64,000 bases of DNA from Butyrivibrio sp. AE2015 (GCF_000420825.1 NZ_ATVR01000013.1:1-64000); one strand, 5' to 3'. Shown: positions 43,801 through 53,218, counted from the stretch's first letter. Made by a program: numbers and translations. The notes: a model not told the origin generated them from the sequence alone.

Positions 43801-44572
43801 TACTGTCTTTTTCCTGTTCCAAAAGATCACCATACATATACGGGCCATCAGGTTCCTCACAAATCTTTATGGCCGCTGACAACTTATCCACAGATTCCTG
43901 CAATGAACTTTTGATATATGCGACACAGTCTTTAACCCACGAAAGCTCATCAAAGTTTTCACCTTCAACCAAATAATCTCCTGCTCTCTCATCAAGCCAG
44001 TCCATTGGCCAGGGCATACTTTCAGAAAACTTGTAGAGCTTATATATATATTCCTCAACTTTTTTGTCACTGCTTCCTGTACCGAAATAGTTTATGCAGT
44101 AAACAAAATCTTCATTCTGTCCGTCTTTAGCAAGGGCATATTCCTCCTCCAGAAGATCCTGCATTACATCTTCCATGAGGAGTTTTAATTCTCCCTCATC
44201 CCCTACCCTGAAAGATGGATCAAGTCCAATATGATTGAAATTGTTTCTGATAACATACTGGCAAAAAGAGTCAATGGTTGTTATCTGGGCATTATGAATA
44301 AGCGTCTCCTGCTTTTGGAGATGCTTGTTATCCGGCTCTTCTTCAAGTTTCTTTTGGATAGCCAGTGTTATTTTTTCTTTCATCTGAGAAGCAGCGGCCT
44401 TTGTAAAGGTCACAACAAGGAGATGATCGATATCAACATCGCTGCTGATCATCTGTATGATCCTCTCTACCAGCACAGCTGTTTTTCCTGAACCTGCTGC
44501 CGCTGAAACCAATATATTAGATTTTCTTGCGTCTATTACCGCCTGCTGTTCTTCTGTAAATGTGACTCCCAT
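40892..44572 (-). CDS. addA: ATP-dependent helicase/nuclease subunit A (AddA)
   Basis: 1226 aa. UvrD-like helicase with Walker A VSAAAGSGKTAVLVERI near the N-terminus, the Walker B LIDEYQDSN and the motif VI VALTRAKEKL. A C-terminal RecB-like nuclease domain carries GTAYHRVMELL and IIDAFFIENGEIVLLDYKTDH, with the catalytic Asp and Lys. AddAB processes double-strand breaks for recombination, in place of RecBCD. It follows addB by 37 nt and precedes hflX. Confidence 0.97.
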   Translation of the reverse strand: MGVTFTEEQQAVIDARKSNILVSAAAGSGKTAVLVERIIQMISSDVDIDHLLVVTFTKAAASQMKEKITLAIQKKLEEEPDNKHLQKQETLIHNAQITTIDSFCQYVIRNNFNHIGLDPSFRVGDEGELKLLMEDVMQDLLEEEYALAKDGQNEDFVYCINYFGTGSSDKKVEEYIYKLYKFSESMPWPMDWLDERAGDYLVEGENFDELSWVKDCVAYIKSSLQESVDKLSAAIKICEEPDGPYMYGDLLEQEKDSIYAVLGYNTYNELFDRVRGISFGRLPGKKDDSVSPDKKDYVQKVRNGVKDEIKKLTEDYLALTADVIVEQMKLCDRAVRELCRLTKEFKKRFDDKKREKQMIDFSDMEHFALQILVDHPGDTPSAVALEYRDYYKEVLIDEYQDSNNVQEMMLKAISGEDVTKSERFMVGDVKQSIYKFRLARPEIFMEKLGTYSKDVSSKDRRIDLHKNFRSRKEVLEITNFIFKKIMGKDLGGVEYDKDAELVTGAEYESPAFDMSPELIMIDGAPTGDVSNPDVDIDSYDTKEKEALAISIRIKELMKADPKLKFKDIVILLRSNAGWDDAFKSVLEAQGIPAYIESKSGYFETGEISTMLNILTIIDNPLQDIPLVGVMHSPIGGFTDEELSEYRIAIGSDDSFYHGLVELVNNDKGKYQKLAEFTDFLQELREMSVYTPVHELLQYIIRKTGYDKYIAALPSGSQRKANLDQLLSRALSFEKSSFKGLFHFIRYIEHLKISMVDYGEAGIIDENADVVRIMTIHKSKGLEFPVVFVAGLSKKFNKMDTKGDLIADIDLGIGVKCIDTELRVRYDTLKRLIIADKMEKDSLGEELRVLYVALTRAKEKLIMTASCKSLNDKLEGVIRNIPVIAGNNLLPYSMKTSADSYLDIILPSVIRHPSVEKLLDKLGIAKENYLPFVDKDAGNIAFEFKSMNDTELSDALGNENVKGAMRLENLKGDIDTCFDEQLSERLRAKFEAKYAHEDLRGLFTKTTVTELKSKKLHEEGEVFTREISYEEPEVKNDSPSSKDVLSGAERGTAYHRVMELLDEPIYGEESLFAKTKDDIASAVKEWLMQKEKLHVIPPEYTKSIKATDIATFLETSLGKRMGAAFRNGALMREKPFMMGIPSKELDAKFPDEEMVLIQGIIDAFFIENGEIVLLDYKTDHVKSDSELVSRYKVQLDYYKRAIEASTGMKVKEVYIYSFCLGKEIRMK

Positions 44573-44609
44573 TTATCCAACCTTCTAATTTCAAATATTA
44601 AATCCACAA

Positions 44610-47600
44610 TTAATTATTCTGATTTCGTATGAGTTCCATTGCTTCGTCACTCTTGATGTCCAGTTTTCTCATGGAATAACCCGATATTTTCTCGTCATAA
44701 CCGCAGATAGACCTGTAGGAACAGTATGTACAAGGGGTTATATCACCCATTTCATAAGGGTTAACCTTTATTTCTCCCTGAAGGATCCTGTTTCCAAAGT
44801 CTTTTATCTTGGAATCCACAAATTTTGAGATAGCTTCGTAATCATCCAGGGTAACAGTTGTTGATCTGGCTGACACTGTTCCATCCTTTTTCAGCTCCAC
44901 AGGAATAACATCGGACTTGCCATTTAGCCCTTCATCTAAAAGGTTTATGACATCCATATTTTCGTTGACCAAGCCAGTCGTTCTCAGCTTATCCTTTATA
45001 GCCTCATTGATATCATCCGGTTGCAAATCTGCTTTTCCATCTGCCAGAGGATCATCAACGTGATAATACAGCACTGCTGCCGGAACTGTATCTTTTCCAC
45101 CGTGTTTTTTCTTAACTGCTGCGGTTGCAACGTTCATATACATTACAAGTTGCAATTGCAGTCCATAATAAAGCGCTGCCACATTAAATTTATGTCCGCT
45201 TGATTTAAAATCTATAACCTTCACATAGACATGGTCAGAATCTTCGCATAGATCGATTCGGTCAATGCGTCCATGTAATTTCATGCTGGTGAGGATATTA
45301 TTTTTTTCATCTTCAGACAGAGTTATATTTATCTCATCGATATTACCCGCATCTCTAAAATCCATCTCCACATATGCAGGCTCAAAGTGCCCTTTAGAGA
45401 TCTGATACTTTAGAGTGTCCACAGTTCTTGTAAGGATCCTCTTTATGCGCTCTGTCATGTACTGATTACGGGCACTGCTCATAAGTATTGTTTCGCCATA
45501 ACCGGTGATACATTCGGTTAAAATACGATTTAACAATTCATCGGACTCTTCTTTTGTGATGTCTGTCCATTTCTTTTGCCCGCTCATGACCTCATGGGTG
45601 TATTTTTCCAAAACTTCGTGGAAAACAGTTCCAAGATCTGCCGCATTAAATTCATACTCTTTTCTCTCTTCAAGCCTCAGACCATACTTAAGGAAATGTG
45701 AATAGCAACATCTTGCAAACTGTTCAAGACGGCTTACGGAATTCTCCAGATTGGCTCCATATAAAGACAAGGCGATCATCCTGGATAATGGTTTATCCTC
45801 ATAATGTTTAAAGGCAGCCTCTGTGATCCTGTTAAGAATCCTGCTGTTTTCCATGTCTATCTTTGAGAGAGTCCTATAGAGCGTTATAAAGTCTGACTTT
45901 TCCCTGCCTTCTAAGATTCCAAGTGCATATCTTCTCAGCATCTCAGAGATCTTATCCATGCTGTCTTCTGCTGTCACAAGCTGACCTTCAAAAGTTCCCT
46001 CCTCAGGCTTTTCCACAGTTATCCCCGGAAACATCTGAATGAGCTTTGGAACCAGATAAGCAGGTCTAAGTGATTTACCATCCGCTCCCAGCTCTGCGTA
46101 GGACAAAAACAGCCTGTCTGTCGGTTTTGTAAGGTTCATATACAGATATAGTCTCTGAATATACATCTGCTGCCTTGGAGTTGGCGCAAGTTCTACCCCT
46201 GTATCAAGTTCAAGCAGGTATTGCCTGTCAATATCAGAGAGAATTCCTCCTGTACCTGTTCCTGAGGGAATATAACCGTCATTAACTCCAAGCAAAAAGA
46301 GAACCTTTACCTCTCTAAGCCTTGTTCTTTCTATGTCTCCGACAATTATCCTGTCAACATCCTGAGGGATGGTACCAACTTCGATCTCAGAAAAGCCCGC
46401 GCTTAAGATATCCCTATACTCAGAGATATCAATTTCATCATCGCCAAGAAGCTCATCGATCTGCTTTAGAAGATTTAATATCTTGTCATAGATCTGCTCA
46501 TATTCCCTTGCTTTTTTCTCATTTCCAAGAGATCTGAACTTTTCCTTATAGCCATCAAGCTTTTCCTTACAATTTTCAGTTTCTATTACCTGTACAAGAG
46601 CCCTGGTTATATCGGATACTTTACCTTTCTTATTCTCAAACAAAGGTTTAAGGCAAAGGCTTATCTGCTCGCGCATTCCCTCAAGTTTTTCAAGTAAAAG
46701 GAGCTCTTTTTCTGAATCTTTTTCCTTGAATGAAGACTTGAATTTCTTGGGCATATGCCTAAGGAATCTGTCCTCCCACTGCTTTCTTCCCTTGATTCCA
46801 AGAGCTCTTACATAATTTTCCAAAAGATCTGTATCTTCAGCAGAAAAAGAGGTCATTCCACTTCGCATGTAGTGGAATACATCCTCATACTTATACCCTG
46901 AAATAACTATGTTTATGGCACTGGTTATATACTCAATAAAAGGATTCAAAAGCAAGCTGCTATTCTTGTCGATGTAAATCGGAATATTGAACTTTTTCGC
47001 TTCATCCTCAAGGATATCACTGTAATTATCAAGTCCTCCGCACACAAGGGCAATATCCCTGTAAGCATAGCTTTTTTCTCTTATAAGGTCCGATATCTTT
47101 ATCAGTGTCTGCCTGACTTCCTCAAAAGGTGAACTTGCCTGATAGATCGATATGACATCCTGCTCTTCTTCATATTTGAGTTTGTTATATCTAAAGAGAT
47201 TCTGTTCCAGAAAGGCCAGTGGTTTATTATTCTCAAGCCTCTTCACAGGACTTTCCTGTATGAAAATATCGCCCTGCTCATTTTTAGACATTTCCTGATT
47301 TCTTACATTTCTCCATGCGTCAAAGCTCATATTTCCGGGATACTCGAGCTTTTCAAGGTCAAGAACAGTCTTTTTTGTAAGCATAAAAAGATCCTGCTCT
47401 TCAAAAGTACCTTCATAGGGATCACTAAGTGGGCTGATAGTAAGAGATACCACTACTTCGCTTGCCACATCCATAAGAGCTTTGATAACTCTGTACTGTA
47501 TAGGGGTAAATCCGGTAAAACCATCAAAGACTATGACGCTGTCCTTCATCAGTTTAGAGTTCGGAATCTCTCTGCACAAAACGTCCAAAGTCTCCTCAGT

Positions 47601-48125
47601 AGTGATATACTTACCCTCAATGTATTTTAAAAATTCACTGTAAAGAAGCCTCAAATCCTTGATCTTGGAATTAAGTGCACCCTTAGAAGAGCTCTTTTCC
47701 TCAAGCATGGAAAGGGCCTCATCTGAAATGCCATATTGCATAAACTCAGAGATAGTTGATTTTACCTCATCAATATAGCCGGGCTTATGCATGTTTTTTC
47801 CTATAATTGGGAGTTTGGCGCCAAGAATATCTGCGACACGCCTTAGAACAAGGCTTTTTCCCAGATCATCAAGCACAGAAAAAGAGCTTATGGAAAGTTC
47901 TTCAAATATCCTGTGCGAAAGCCTTCCAAAGCTCAGTACATCTATATTCATTATAGCGTGAGAAGGATGCATTTTTACTACATCCTTCTGGGTCTGCATC
48001 GTAAACTGATCAGGAACTATTATATAAAAAGATTTCCCCGGTTCCTCGATACTTCTTTTTATTACCTCGTTATATAATCCGGTACTTTTCCCCGAACCGG
48101 ATGCCCCAAAACAAAATCTAAGCAT
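44610..48125 (-). CDS. addB: ATP-dependent helicase/nuclease subunit B (AddB)
   Basis: 1171 aa. Partner of AddA. The N-terminal Walker A is FCFGASGSGKSTGLY. The C-terminal RecB-like nuclease domain ends with the four-Cys Fe-S binding pattern (SRLEQFARCCYSHFLKYGL earlier, then TPCTYCSYRSICGYDEK at the end) and the VIDFKSSG motif. The start MLRFCFG at 48125 fits the family; the frame extends upstream into the previous gene's end. The upstream GGDEF-EAL gene ends 25 nt before. Confidence 0.96.
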   Translation of the reverse strand: MLRFCFGASGSGKSTGLYNEVIKRSIEEPGKSFYIIVPDQFTMQTQKDVVKMHPSHAIMNIDVLSFGRLSHRIFEELSISSFSVLDDLGKSLVLRRVADILGAKLPIIGKNMHKPGYIDEVKSTISEFMQYGISDEALSMLEEKSSSKGALNSKIKDLRLLYSEFLKYIEGKYITTEETLDVLCREIPNSKLMKDSVIVFDGFTGFTPIQYRVIKALMDVASEVVVSLTISPLSDPYEGTFEEQDLFMLTKKTVLDLEKLEYPGNMSFDAWRNVRNQEMSKNEQGDIFIQESPVKRLENNKPLAFLEQNLFRYNKLKYEEEQDVISIYQASSPFEEVRQTLIKISDLIREKSYAYRDIALVCGGLDNYSDILEDEAKKFNIPIYIDKNSSLLLNPFIEYITSAINIVISGYKYEDVFHYMRSGMTSFSAEDTDLLENYVRALGIKGRKQWEDRFLRHMPKKFKSSFKEKDSEKELLLLEKLEGMREQISLCLKPLFENKKGKVSDITRALVQVIETENCKEKLDGYKEKFRSLGNEKKAREYEQIYDKILNLLKQIDELLGDDEIDISEYRDILSAGFSEIEVGTIPQDVDRIIVGDIERTRLREVKVLFLLGVNDGYIPSGTGTGGILSDIDRQYLLELDTGVELAPTPRQQMYIQRLYLYMNLTKPTDRLFLSYAELGADGKSLRPAYLVPKLIQMFPGITVEKPEEGTFEGQLVTAEDSMDKISEMLRRYALGILEGREKSDFITLYRTLSKIDMENSRILNRITEAAFKHYEDKPLSRMIALSLYGANLENSVSRLEQFARCCYSHFLKYGLRLEERKEYEFNAADLGTVFHEVLEKYTHEVMSGQKKWTDITKEESDELLNRILTECITGYGETILMSSARNQYMTERIKRILTRTVDTLKYQISKGHFEPAYVEMDFRDAGNIDEINITLSEDEKNNILTSMKLHGRIDRIDLCEDSDHVYVKVIDFKSSGHKFNVAALYYGLQLQLVMYMNVATAAVKKKHGGKDTVPAAVLYYHVDDPLADGKADLQPDDINEAIKDKLRTTGLVNENMDVINLLDEGLNGKSDVIPVELKKDGTVSARSTTVTLDDYEAISKFVDSKIKDFGNRILQGEIKVNPYEMGDITPCTYCSYRSICGYDEKISGYSMRKLDIKSDEAMELIRNQNN

Positions 48126-48150
48126 ACCTATCCACTTTCGATTGGTGTAT

Positions 48151-50283
48151 TTAGTTATATATCCTGTCATCGCTGACATCATCAGCATATCTGCAGCAGG
48201 ATATATACTTCCACCTATCATTATAGTAGAAAGGAAGTATCATGTACATCTGCATTCTTCCATTATCACCGGGAATTGCAGAATGGTAATAATCCACAAG
48301 ATAATCTCTGTCAACCTTCTTTACTCTTTCAAGAACAGTTGTTATGTCATAAAACTTTCTAAATCTCTCTCTATCCTGTTCATACAGATACATATTTGAA
48401 TACATCTGAACTGCTTTTACAGCATTTGACTCTATATCTGCAACTGCAAGCTGATCTGAATTCAGGAATATATTCTCAACTGTTCCATCTTCATCATAAA
48501 GATCCACTCTAAAGTACTGACTAAATACATGTGCCATCGCAACCTGAATATTGTCAGATTTCTTGGCTTCGCCGTGCATTGTGATATTTCTTGAAACTAT
48601 TGCAAAAGCAGCCTTACATCCATGCCTCGAAATGAACCTGATTTTAGTATTAATCACGCTCCCGTTAACAACCAAGTCCATTTCAGCTCTCTTATCACTT
48701 GACATCTCGGCCTTTTTTGATATTTCCAAAAGTCTTTTTGTCTCGGTGAGATCAACATTCTGATTCCTTTTATTTGCCTCATTCACACTTGATATGCCAA
48801 GGCTGCTCAAAAAATTCCTATAAGCATCGTTGGCATAAATAATAATCGGCTTTTCATCAATAATTTCATATAATCCAATAGGAAGGTTATTAATAACCTG
48901 CATAGTTTTGGGACGAAGTGGTGTACTCCCAAGGAAATTTATTCCGCCTATATCGTCATAGTACTCATGATAATCAACATCTTCACAGATCTCCAAAGTG
49001 CTCTCCTTTGGCCTGTCAATATCTGTCGCAGGTTTAGGTTTTCCAAAAAAATATCCCTGAATCTTTTCACAACCTATTCGCCTTAAGAACTCATACTGTT
49101 CCTGAGTCTCCACACCTTCGGCAAGGGTGTGAATCCCAAGCTCTTTTGCCATGTTTACAATCGTCGCAAGAATAACTCTTGATTTTTTATTTGTCTCAAA
49201 TTCCCTTATAAAGCTCATGTCTATTTTGAGCATATCAAAATCATAGGATTTAAGGTTGCCGAATGATGAATATCCTGCCCCAAAATCATCCATCCAAACC
49301 TGATATCCGGCATCTCTGAATTTCTTTATTTCGCCTCCAAGAAAAGTTGAACCGCTGGCTATTGCACTTTCCGTAACTTCTATGTTAAGAAGCTTTTGGG
49401 GAATCCCATACTTTTCTCTGCACTTATCAATTTCTGCCATTATGTCGCACAGTTCAAAATCAAGTCTTGAAAGGTTAACTGAAACCGGCTCCACACAAAA
49501 ACCACTGTTTATATCATCCCTTAGGTCTGCGCACACCATATCAATGATGTATATATCAAGCTTATGTACCAAATGCACGCTTTCAAGCACTTCCACAAAA
49601 ATAGCAGGTGATATCATGCCATGCACAGGATCCATCCACCTTGCAAGCGCTTCATATCCGCAAACCTTTCCCGTAAGTGCCCTGACTTCTTTTTGGTAAT
49701 ATACAGTAAAATATCTCTTTTTGAATGCACTCTCAAAATTATCAATTACATACTGCCTTAGTTCATTCTTTTTATTTAGCTCGTCAGAATAGAAATTATT
49801 ATCCTTGTCATAAACTCTTATAATGTCATCACAAGCAATCTTTGCTCTGTCTATGAACAAAACAGGGTATGCTTCATCGCCACGCACCTTATAAATGCCT
49901 GCCTTAATACGCATATTCAGGTTTCTTTCATATTTGCGCGCAGCATTTCTTAATTGATCAAGCTTTTCTATTATTTCATCTTCCTGAAGCTTTTTGGAAA
50001 GAATGATGAACTGATCTCCTGTCCTTGCAATAAGCGACTGATCAAAGATTCTCTCTATCTCTGTAGCTACGCCTTCGAGGAACTCATTTCCTCCCAGAAA
50101 ACCAAATCTTTGGTTAAAGGACTTGAAATTCATTATATTCAGATAAATAACCACAGTAATATCTGATGCAGAATACTCTCCATTTCCTTGAAGGTGATCC
50201 AATACACCCGTAAGATTATGGAGCCCTGTCAGATTATCCATATGGCCATATTCATCTAACTTTCCCTGTTCAAATGAACTCAT
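48151..50283 (-). CDS. GGDEF-EAL protein with degenerate GGDEF, likely c-di-GMP phosphodiesterase
   Basis: 710 aa, cytosolic. The N-terminal GGDEF domain (about residues 15-150) begins normally (NLTGLHNLTGVLDHL) but its signature reads RTGDQF, so cyclase activity is probably lost. The EAL domain (about 180-420) keeps the catalytic motifs: YEALARW, NIEVTESA, WMDDFGAGYSS and AEGVETQEQYEF. A C-terminal region of about 270 residues includes PAS-like stretches and is not clearly assigned. The ATG at 50283 has GGGG 7 nt upstream. It is first in the same-strand series with addB, addA and hflX, though a separate transcript is possible. Confidence 0.92.
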   Translation of the reverse strand: MSSFEQGKLDEYGHMDNLTGLHNLTGVLDHLQGNGEYSASDITVVIYLNIMNFKSFNQRFGFLGGNEFLEGVATEIERIFDQSLIARTGDQFIILSKKLQEDEIIEKLDQLRNAARKYERNLNMRIKAGIYKVRGDEAYPVLFIDRAKIACDDIIRVYDKDNNFYSDELNKKNELRQYVIDNFESAFKKRYFTVYYQKEVRALTGKVCGYEALARWMDPVHGMISPAIFVEVLESVHLVHKLDIYIIDMVCADLRDDINSGFCVEPVSVNLSRLDFELCDIMAEIDKCREKYGIPQKLLNIEVTESAIASGSTFLGGEIKKFRDAGYQVWMDDFGAGYSSFGNLKSYDFDMLKIDMSFIREFETNKKSRVILATIVNMAKELGIHTLAEGVETQEQYEFLRRIGCEKIQGYFFGKPKPATDIDRPKESTLEICEDVDYHEYYDDIGGINFLGSTPLRPKTMQVINNLPIGLYEIIDEKPIIIYANDAYRNFLSSLGISSVNEANKRNQNVDLTETKRLLEISKKAEMSSDKRAEMDLVVNGSVINTKIRFISRHGCKAAFAIVSRNITMHGEAKKSDNIQVAMAHVFSQYFRVDLYDEDGTVENIFLNSDQLAVADIESNAVKAVQMYSNMYLYEQDRERFRKFYDITTVLERVKKVDRDYLVDYYHSAIPGDNGRMQMYMILPFYYNDRWKYISCCRYADDVSDDRIYN

Positions 50284-50478
50284 AAAGCACCCCGCATCAT
50301 ACCAAAAAGAGCCAATAATCCCTATTGGCATATATACAAATTGTAACACAGCTAATGTAAACAAAGTGTATATATAACGTTATTTCAGATTTTTTTTATC
50401 ATTTAGTTATAATTGCAATTCACTTAAGATTGTGTGAAAATTATTAGGATCAAATATAAGCATGACAGGGGTAAAAAC

Positions 50479-51042
50479 ATGAATTTTGAAGATATTACTG
50501 CACAAAGCCGTCAGGCCGTAACCGAGATACTTGAAAAAGCACGCCTTAAAGCAGGCGATATCTTTGTGATAGGATGTTCCTCAAGTGAGATCCTTGGTGA
50601 CCAGATAGGAACAGCCACAAATCTGGACTCAGCAAATGCAGTGTACGATGGCATTATGCCTGTTTTAAAAGAAAATGGCATATTTGCAGCTGTGCAGTGC
50701 TGTGAACACTTAAACAGAGCTCTTGTAATGGAAAGAGCCGCCATGGAAAAATACGGATTTGAACAGGTTAATGCAATTCCTCAGCCAAATCACGCAGGTG
50801 GCGCCATGGCAACAGTCAGCTACCAGAGATTTGAGGATCCTGTTCTTGTAGAATCAATATGTGGAAAAGCTGACGCCGGAATCGATATCGGCGGAACCAT
50901 GATCGGAATGCATATGCATAGCGTTGTAGTTCCCATGAGAATATCACTCAGAAAAATAGGTGAAGCTCCCATCATCTGTGCACGCCACCGCCCTAAATAT
51001 GTCGGCGGCCAGCGTGCTATCTATGATGAGAACCTTATGTGA
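50479..51042 (+). CDS. YwlG/TIGR01440 family protein (DUF436)
   Basis: 187 aa. Conserved family of unknown function, recognisable from GDIFVIGCSSSEILGDQIGTATN, CCEHLNRALVMER and the C-terminal GGTMIGMHMHSVVVPMRI. It has no signal peptide. The ATG at 50479 has AGGGG 7 nt upstream; the frame opens earlier at 50434 without a site. It is monocistronic, facing purH tail to tail across 22 nt with no clear terminator. A plus-strand TATAAT at 50408-50413 may be its -10, but the -35 is poor. Confidence 0.9.
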   Translation: MNFEDITAQSRQAVTEILEKARLKAGDIFVIGCSSSEILGDQIGTATNLDSANAVYDGIMPVLKENGIFAAVQCCEHLNRALVMERAAMEKYGFEQVNAIPQPNHAGGAMATVSYQRFEDPVLVESICGKADAGIDIGGTMIGMHMHSVVVPMRISLRKIGEAPIICARHRPKYVGGQRAIYDENLM

Positions 51043-51064
51043 TTTGGTCTTCCCTATGTCTTCA

Positions 51065-52243
51065 TTAATGGTGGAAAAGACGAAGTCCTGTAAAGGCCAT
51101 TACCATGTCATGGCTGTTTGCTGCTTCGATAACATTGTCATCACGAACAGATCCGCCAGGCTGAGCAACATATTTTACGCCGCTCTTATATGCTCTCTCG
51201 ATGTTGTCACCGAATGGGAAGAAAGCATCTGATCCAAGAGCAACATCAGTGTTCTTATCAAGCCATGCTCTCTTCTCAGCCTCTGTAAATACAGGTGGCT
51301 TCTCCTTGAAAATGTGCTCCCACTTTCCATCAGCAAGAACATCCATGTAATCAGCACCGATGTAGAGGTCAATAGCATTGTCTCTGTCTGGACGCTTGAT
51401 AGTATCAAGGAAAGGAAGATTAAGAACCTGTGGTGCCTGACGAAGGAACCAGTTATCTGCCTTGGAACCTGCAAGACGTGTGCAGTGGATTCTTGACTGC
51501 TGTCCCGCTCCGATACCGATTGCCTGACCACCCTTTACATAGCAAACTGAGTTTGACTGTGTATATTTAAGTGTAATAAGAGCGATAATAAGATCAATCT
51601 TAGCTGACTCAGGAAGCTCTTTGTTATCTGTAACAATATTTTTGAGCATTTCTTCATTAATCTCTATGAAGTTGTGTCCCTGTTCAAAAGTTACTCCAAA
51701 TACCTGCTTTTTCTCTATTTCTTCAGGTACATAGTTCTCATCGATCTTGATAACAGCATAGTTACCATTCTTTTTTGCCTTAAGGATCTCAAGGGCTTCA
51801 TCTGTGTAGCCGGGAGCAATGATTCCATCTGAAACTTCTCTTTTTACAAGTCTTGCTGTATCAGCATCGCAAACATCAGAAAGTGAGATAAAATCTCCAA
51901 ATGATGACATTCTGTCAGCTCCGCGGGCTCTTGCATATGCATTGGCAAGAGGGCTAAGCTCTCCAAGGTCTTCTACCCAATAGATCTTCTTTTCAATATC
52001 TGTAAGAGGTGTTCCTACTGCAGCACCTGCAGGTGAAACATGCTTAAATGAAGTTGCAGCAGGAAGTCCTGTTGCTTTCTTAAGTTCCGATACAAGCTGC
52101 CATCCGTTGAGGGCATCAAGAAGGTTGATATATCCAGGTCTTCCGTTTAATACTTCTATAGGAAGGTCGCTGCCGTTCTCCATATATACGCGTGAAGGCT
52201 TCTGGTTAGGGTTACATCCATATTTAAGCTGAATTTCGTTCAT
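51065..52243 (-). CDS. purH: Stand-alone AICAR transformylase (PurH C-terminal type)
   Basis: 392 aa. Corresponds to the AICAR formyltransferase half of bifunctional PurH: it starts at LKYGCNPNQKPSRVY (like RYGENPHQ), then ATSFKHVSPAGAA, and ends with SVRDDNVIEAANSHDMVMAFTGLRLFHH. The N-terminal IMP cyclohydrolase (MGS-like) domain is missing. That step is supplied by the purO-like gene 80 nt upstream. The ATG at 52243 has GGAG 6 nt upstream. Confidence 0.93.
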   Translation of the reverse strand: MNEIQLKYGCNPNQKPSRVYMENGSDLPIEVLNGRPGYINLLDALNGWQLVSELKKATGLPAATSFKHVSPAGAAVGTPLTDIEKKIYWVEDLGELSPLANAYARARGADRMSSFGDFISLSDVCDADTARLVKREVSDGIIAPGYTDEALEILKAKKNGNYAVIKIDENYVPEEIEKKQVFGVTFEQGHNFIEINEEMLKNIVTDNKELPESAKIDLIIALITLKYTQSNSVCYVKGGQAIGIGAGQQSRIHCTRLAGSKADNWFLRQAPQVLNLPFLDTIKRPDRDNAIDLYIGADYMDVLADGKWEHIFKEKPPVFTEAEKRAWLDKNTDVALGSDAFFPFGDNIERAYKSGVKYVAQPGGSVRDDNVIEAANSHDMVMAFTGLRLFHH

Positions 52244-52323
52244 GAGATTCTCCTTTTTATTAATTACAATTTCATTTATCAGCCACAGCTCATTCAAGCC
52301 TGGCTTTGTTTTGCCTAACAAAA

Positions 52324-53031
52324 TCAGGCATTTTTGTTGATAATGCGTGTCTCATACTTGCCTGTCGCAATTTCAATATATCTTGTGAAAAGAGATACCT
52401 TGTTATCTGCATTAAGTGCATTCCACACATTATTTGTAAATGTATCAATGTCTCCTGCGATATTTACTCTTGTTGGCTCTCCTTCAAAGCTTGGAAGAGG
52501 ATTTCCATCCTGCATGTATGTGTGGATGAAGTATCCTTCGCCAGCTTTTGGGTTGTCATAGGTGTATGTGAATCTAAGGCACTGGCTTGGATCGCCATTG
52601 TTGCTCTTTAAGATAGACATAGCAAAATCATACTTACCATCTTCAACATTCATAAGACCTGAAATTCTAGGTGTGTAGTTAGGAGCATCAGGCTCAAACT
52701 CTCTTGTTCTGAGTGACTCTTCAAAAGTCTTTCCTTCCTTCATAAGGTCATAAACTGTATCAGTCTGATCACCGTTAGTAACGATTGTAGAATTTCCAAG
52801 AACGCGAACAGGTGCGTAAATGATAAGGCTTGGATCCTCCATCTTGGAAGGGTCAAAAGCCTGTGTTCTGATGCCTTCTCCATCTTCTACAAATACACGG
52901 TTTCTTGAGTTTTCACTTCTTCCCATAATGAAATATGCACATACCGCATACTTTCCATCCTCAGAAGTACCAATAACAATGCCTCTTCCAGGGTATGAAG
53001 TGCTTCCGATCTCTTTCTGTAAATCTATCAT
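52324..53031 (-). CDS. purO: PurO-type IMP cyclohydrolase
   Basis: 235 aa. Resembles the PurO-like IMP cyclohydrolase family first known from archaea: SYPGRGIVIGTSEDGKYAVCAYFIMGRSENSRNR at the N-terminus, then NYTPRISGL. It would close the ring of FAICAR to IMP, the step that bifunctional PurH normally performs. Its ZTP riboswitch and the transformylase gene after it support this. GAGGAG precedes the ATG. Activity is inferred from family and context. Confidence 0.88.
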   Translation of the reverse strand: MIDLQKEIGSTSYPGRGIVIGTSEDGKYAVCAYFIMGRSENSRNRVFVEDGEGIRTQAFDPSKMEDPSLIIYAPVRVLGNSTIVTNGDQTDTVYDLMKEGKTFEESLRTREFEPDAPNYTPRISGLMNVEDGKYDFAMSILKSNNGDPSQCLRFTYTYDNPKAGEGYFIHTYMQDGNPLPSFEGEPTRVNIAGDIDTFTNNVWNALNADNKVSLFTRYIEIATGKYETRIINKNA

Positions 53032-53081
53032 ATTGTCTCCTCTCTAGGGGGAATTGCTCCGGATCCGGATAAAACACAAAA

Positions 53082-53118
53082 GAAAAGCCTGAGCAATCCT
53101 TAACTTGATTGCCCAGGC
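53082..53118 (-). terminator. Terminator of the ZTP riboswitch
   Basis: On the minus strand the 12-bp stem (53107-53118 with 53087-53098, one G-U pair) is followed by TTTTCTTTT. Its 5' arm is the 3' part of the aptamer (GCCTGGGCA), so ligand binding and termination exclude each other. ZTP accumulation should therefore allow transcription of purO-purH. Confidence 0.88.
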
Positions 53119-53187
53119 GGTCGACTTAATATTATTATCCATACTCCCATGTGGTTACCCACTTATCCGCCAGTTGTATGGACAAGA
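53107..53187 (-). ncRNA. ZTP riboswitch (pfl motif)
   Basis: Minus-strand parts match the pfl motif: ACTGGCGGATAAGTGGG, the GGTAACCAC core, ATGGGAGTATGG, and the 3' CCGCCTGGGCA signature. It senses ZTP/ZMP, which build up when 10-formyl-tetrahydrofolate is short. It stands before purO and the AICAR transformylase, the formyl-folate-using step. Confidence 0.93.
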
Positions 53188-53189
53188 TA

Positions 53190-53218
53190 AACATACACTT
53201 TTTGAATCCAAATTTCAA
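53190..53218 (-). promoter_or_regulatory. Candidate promoter of the ZTP riboswitch transcript
   Basis: On the minus strand TTGAAA (53213-53218) and TATGTT (53190-53195) are 17 bp apart, and the aptamer starts just downstream. The -10 match is moderate. Confidence 0.5.
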
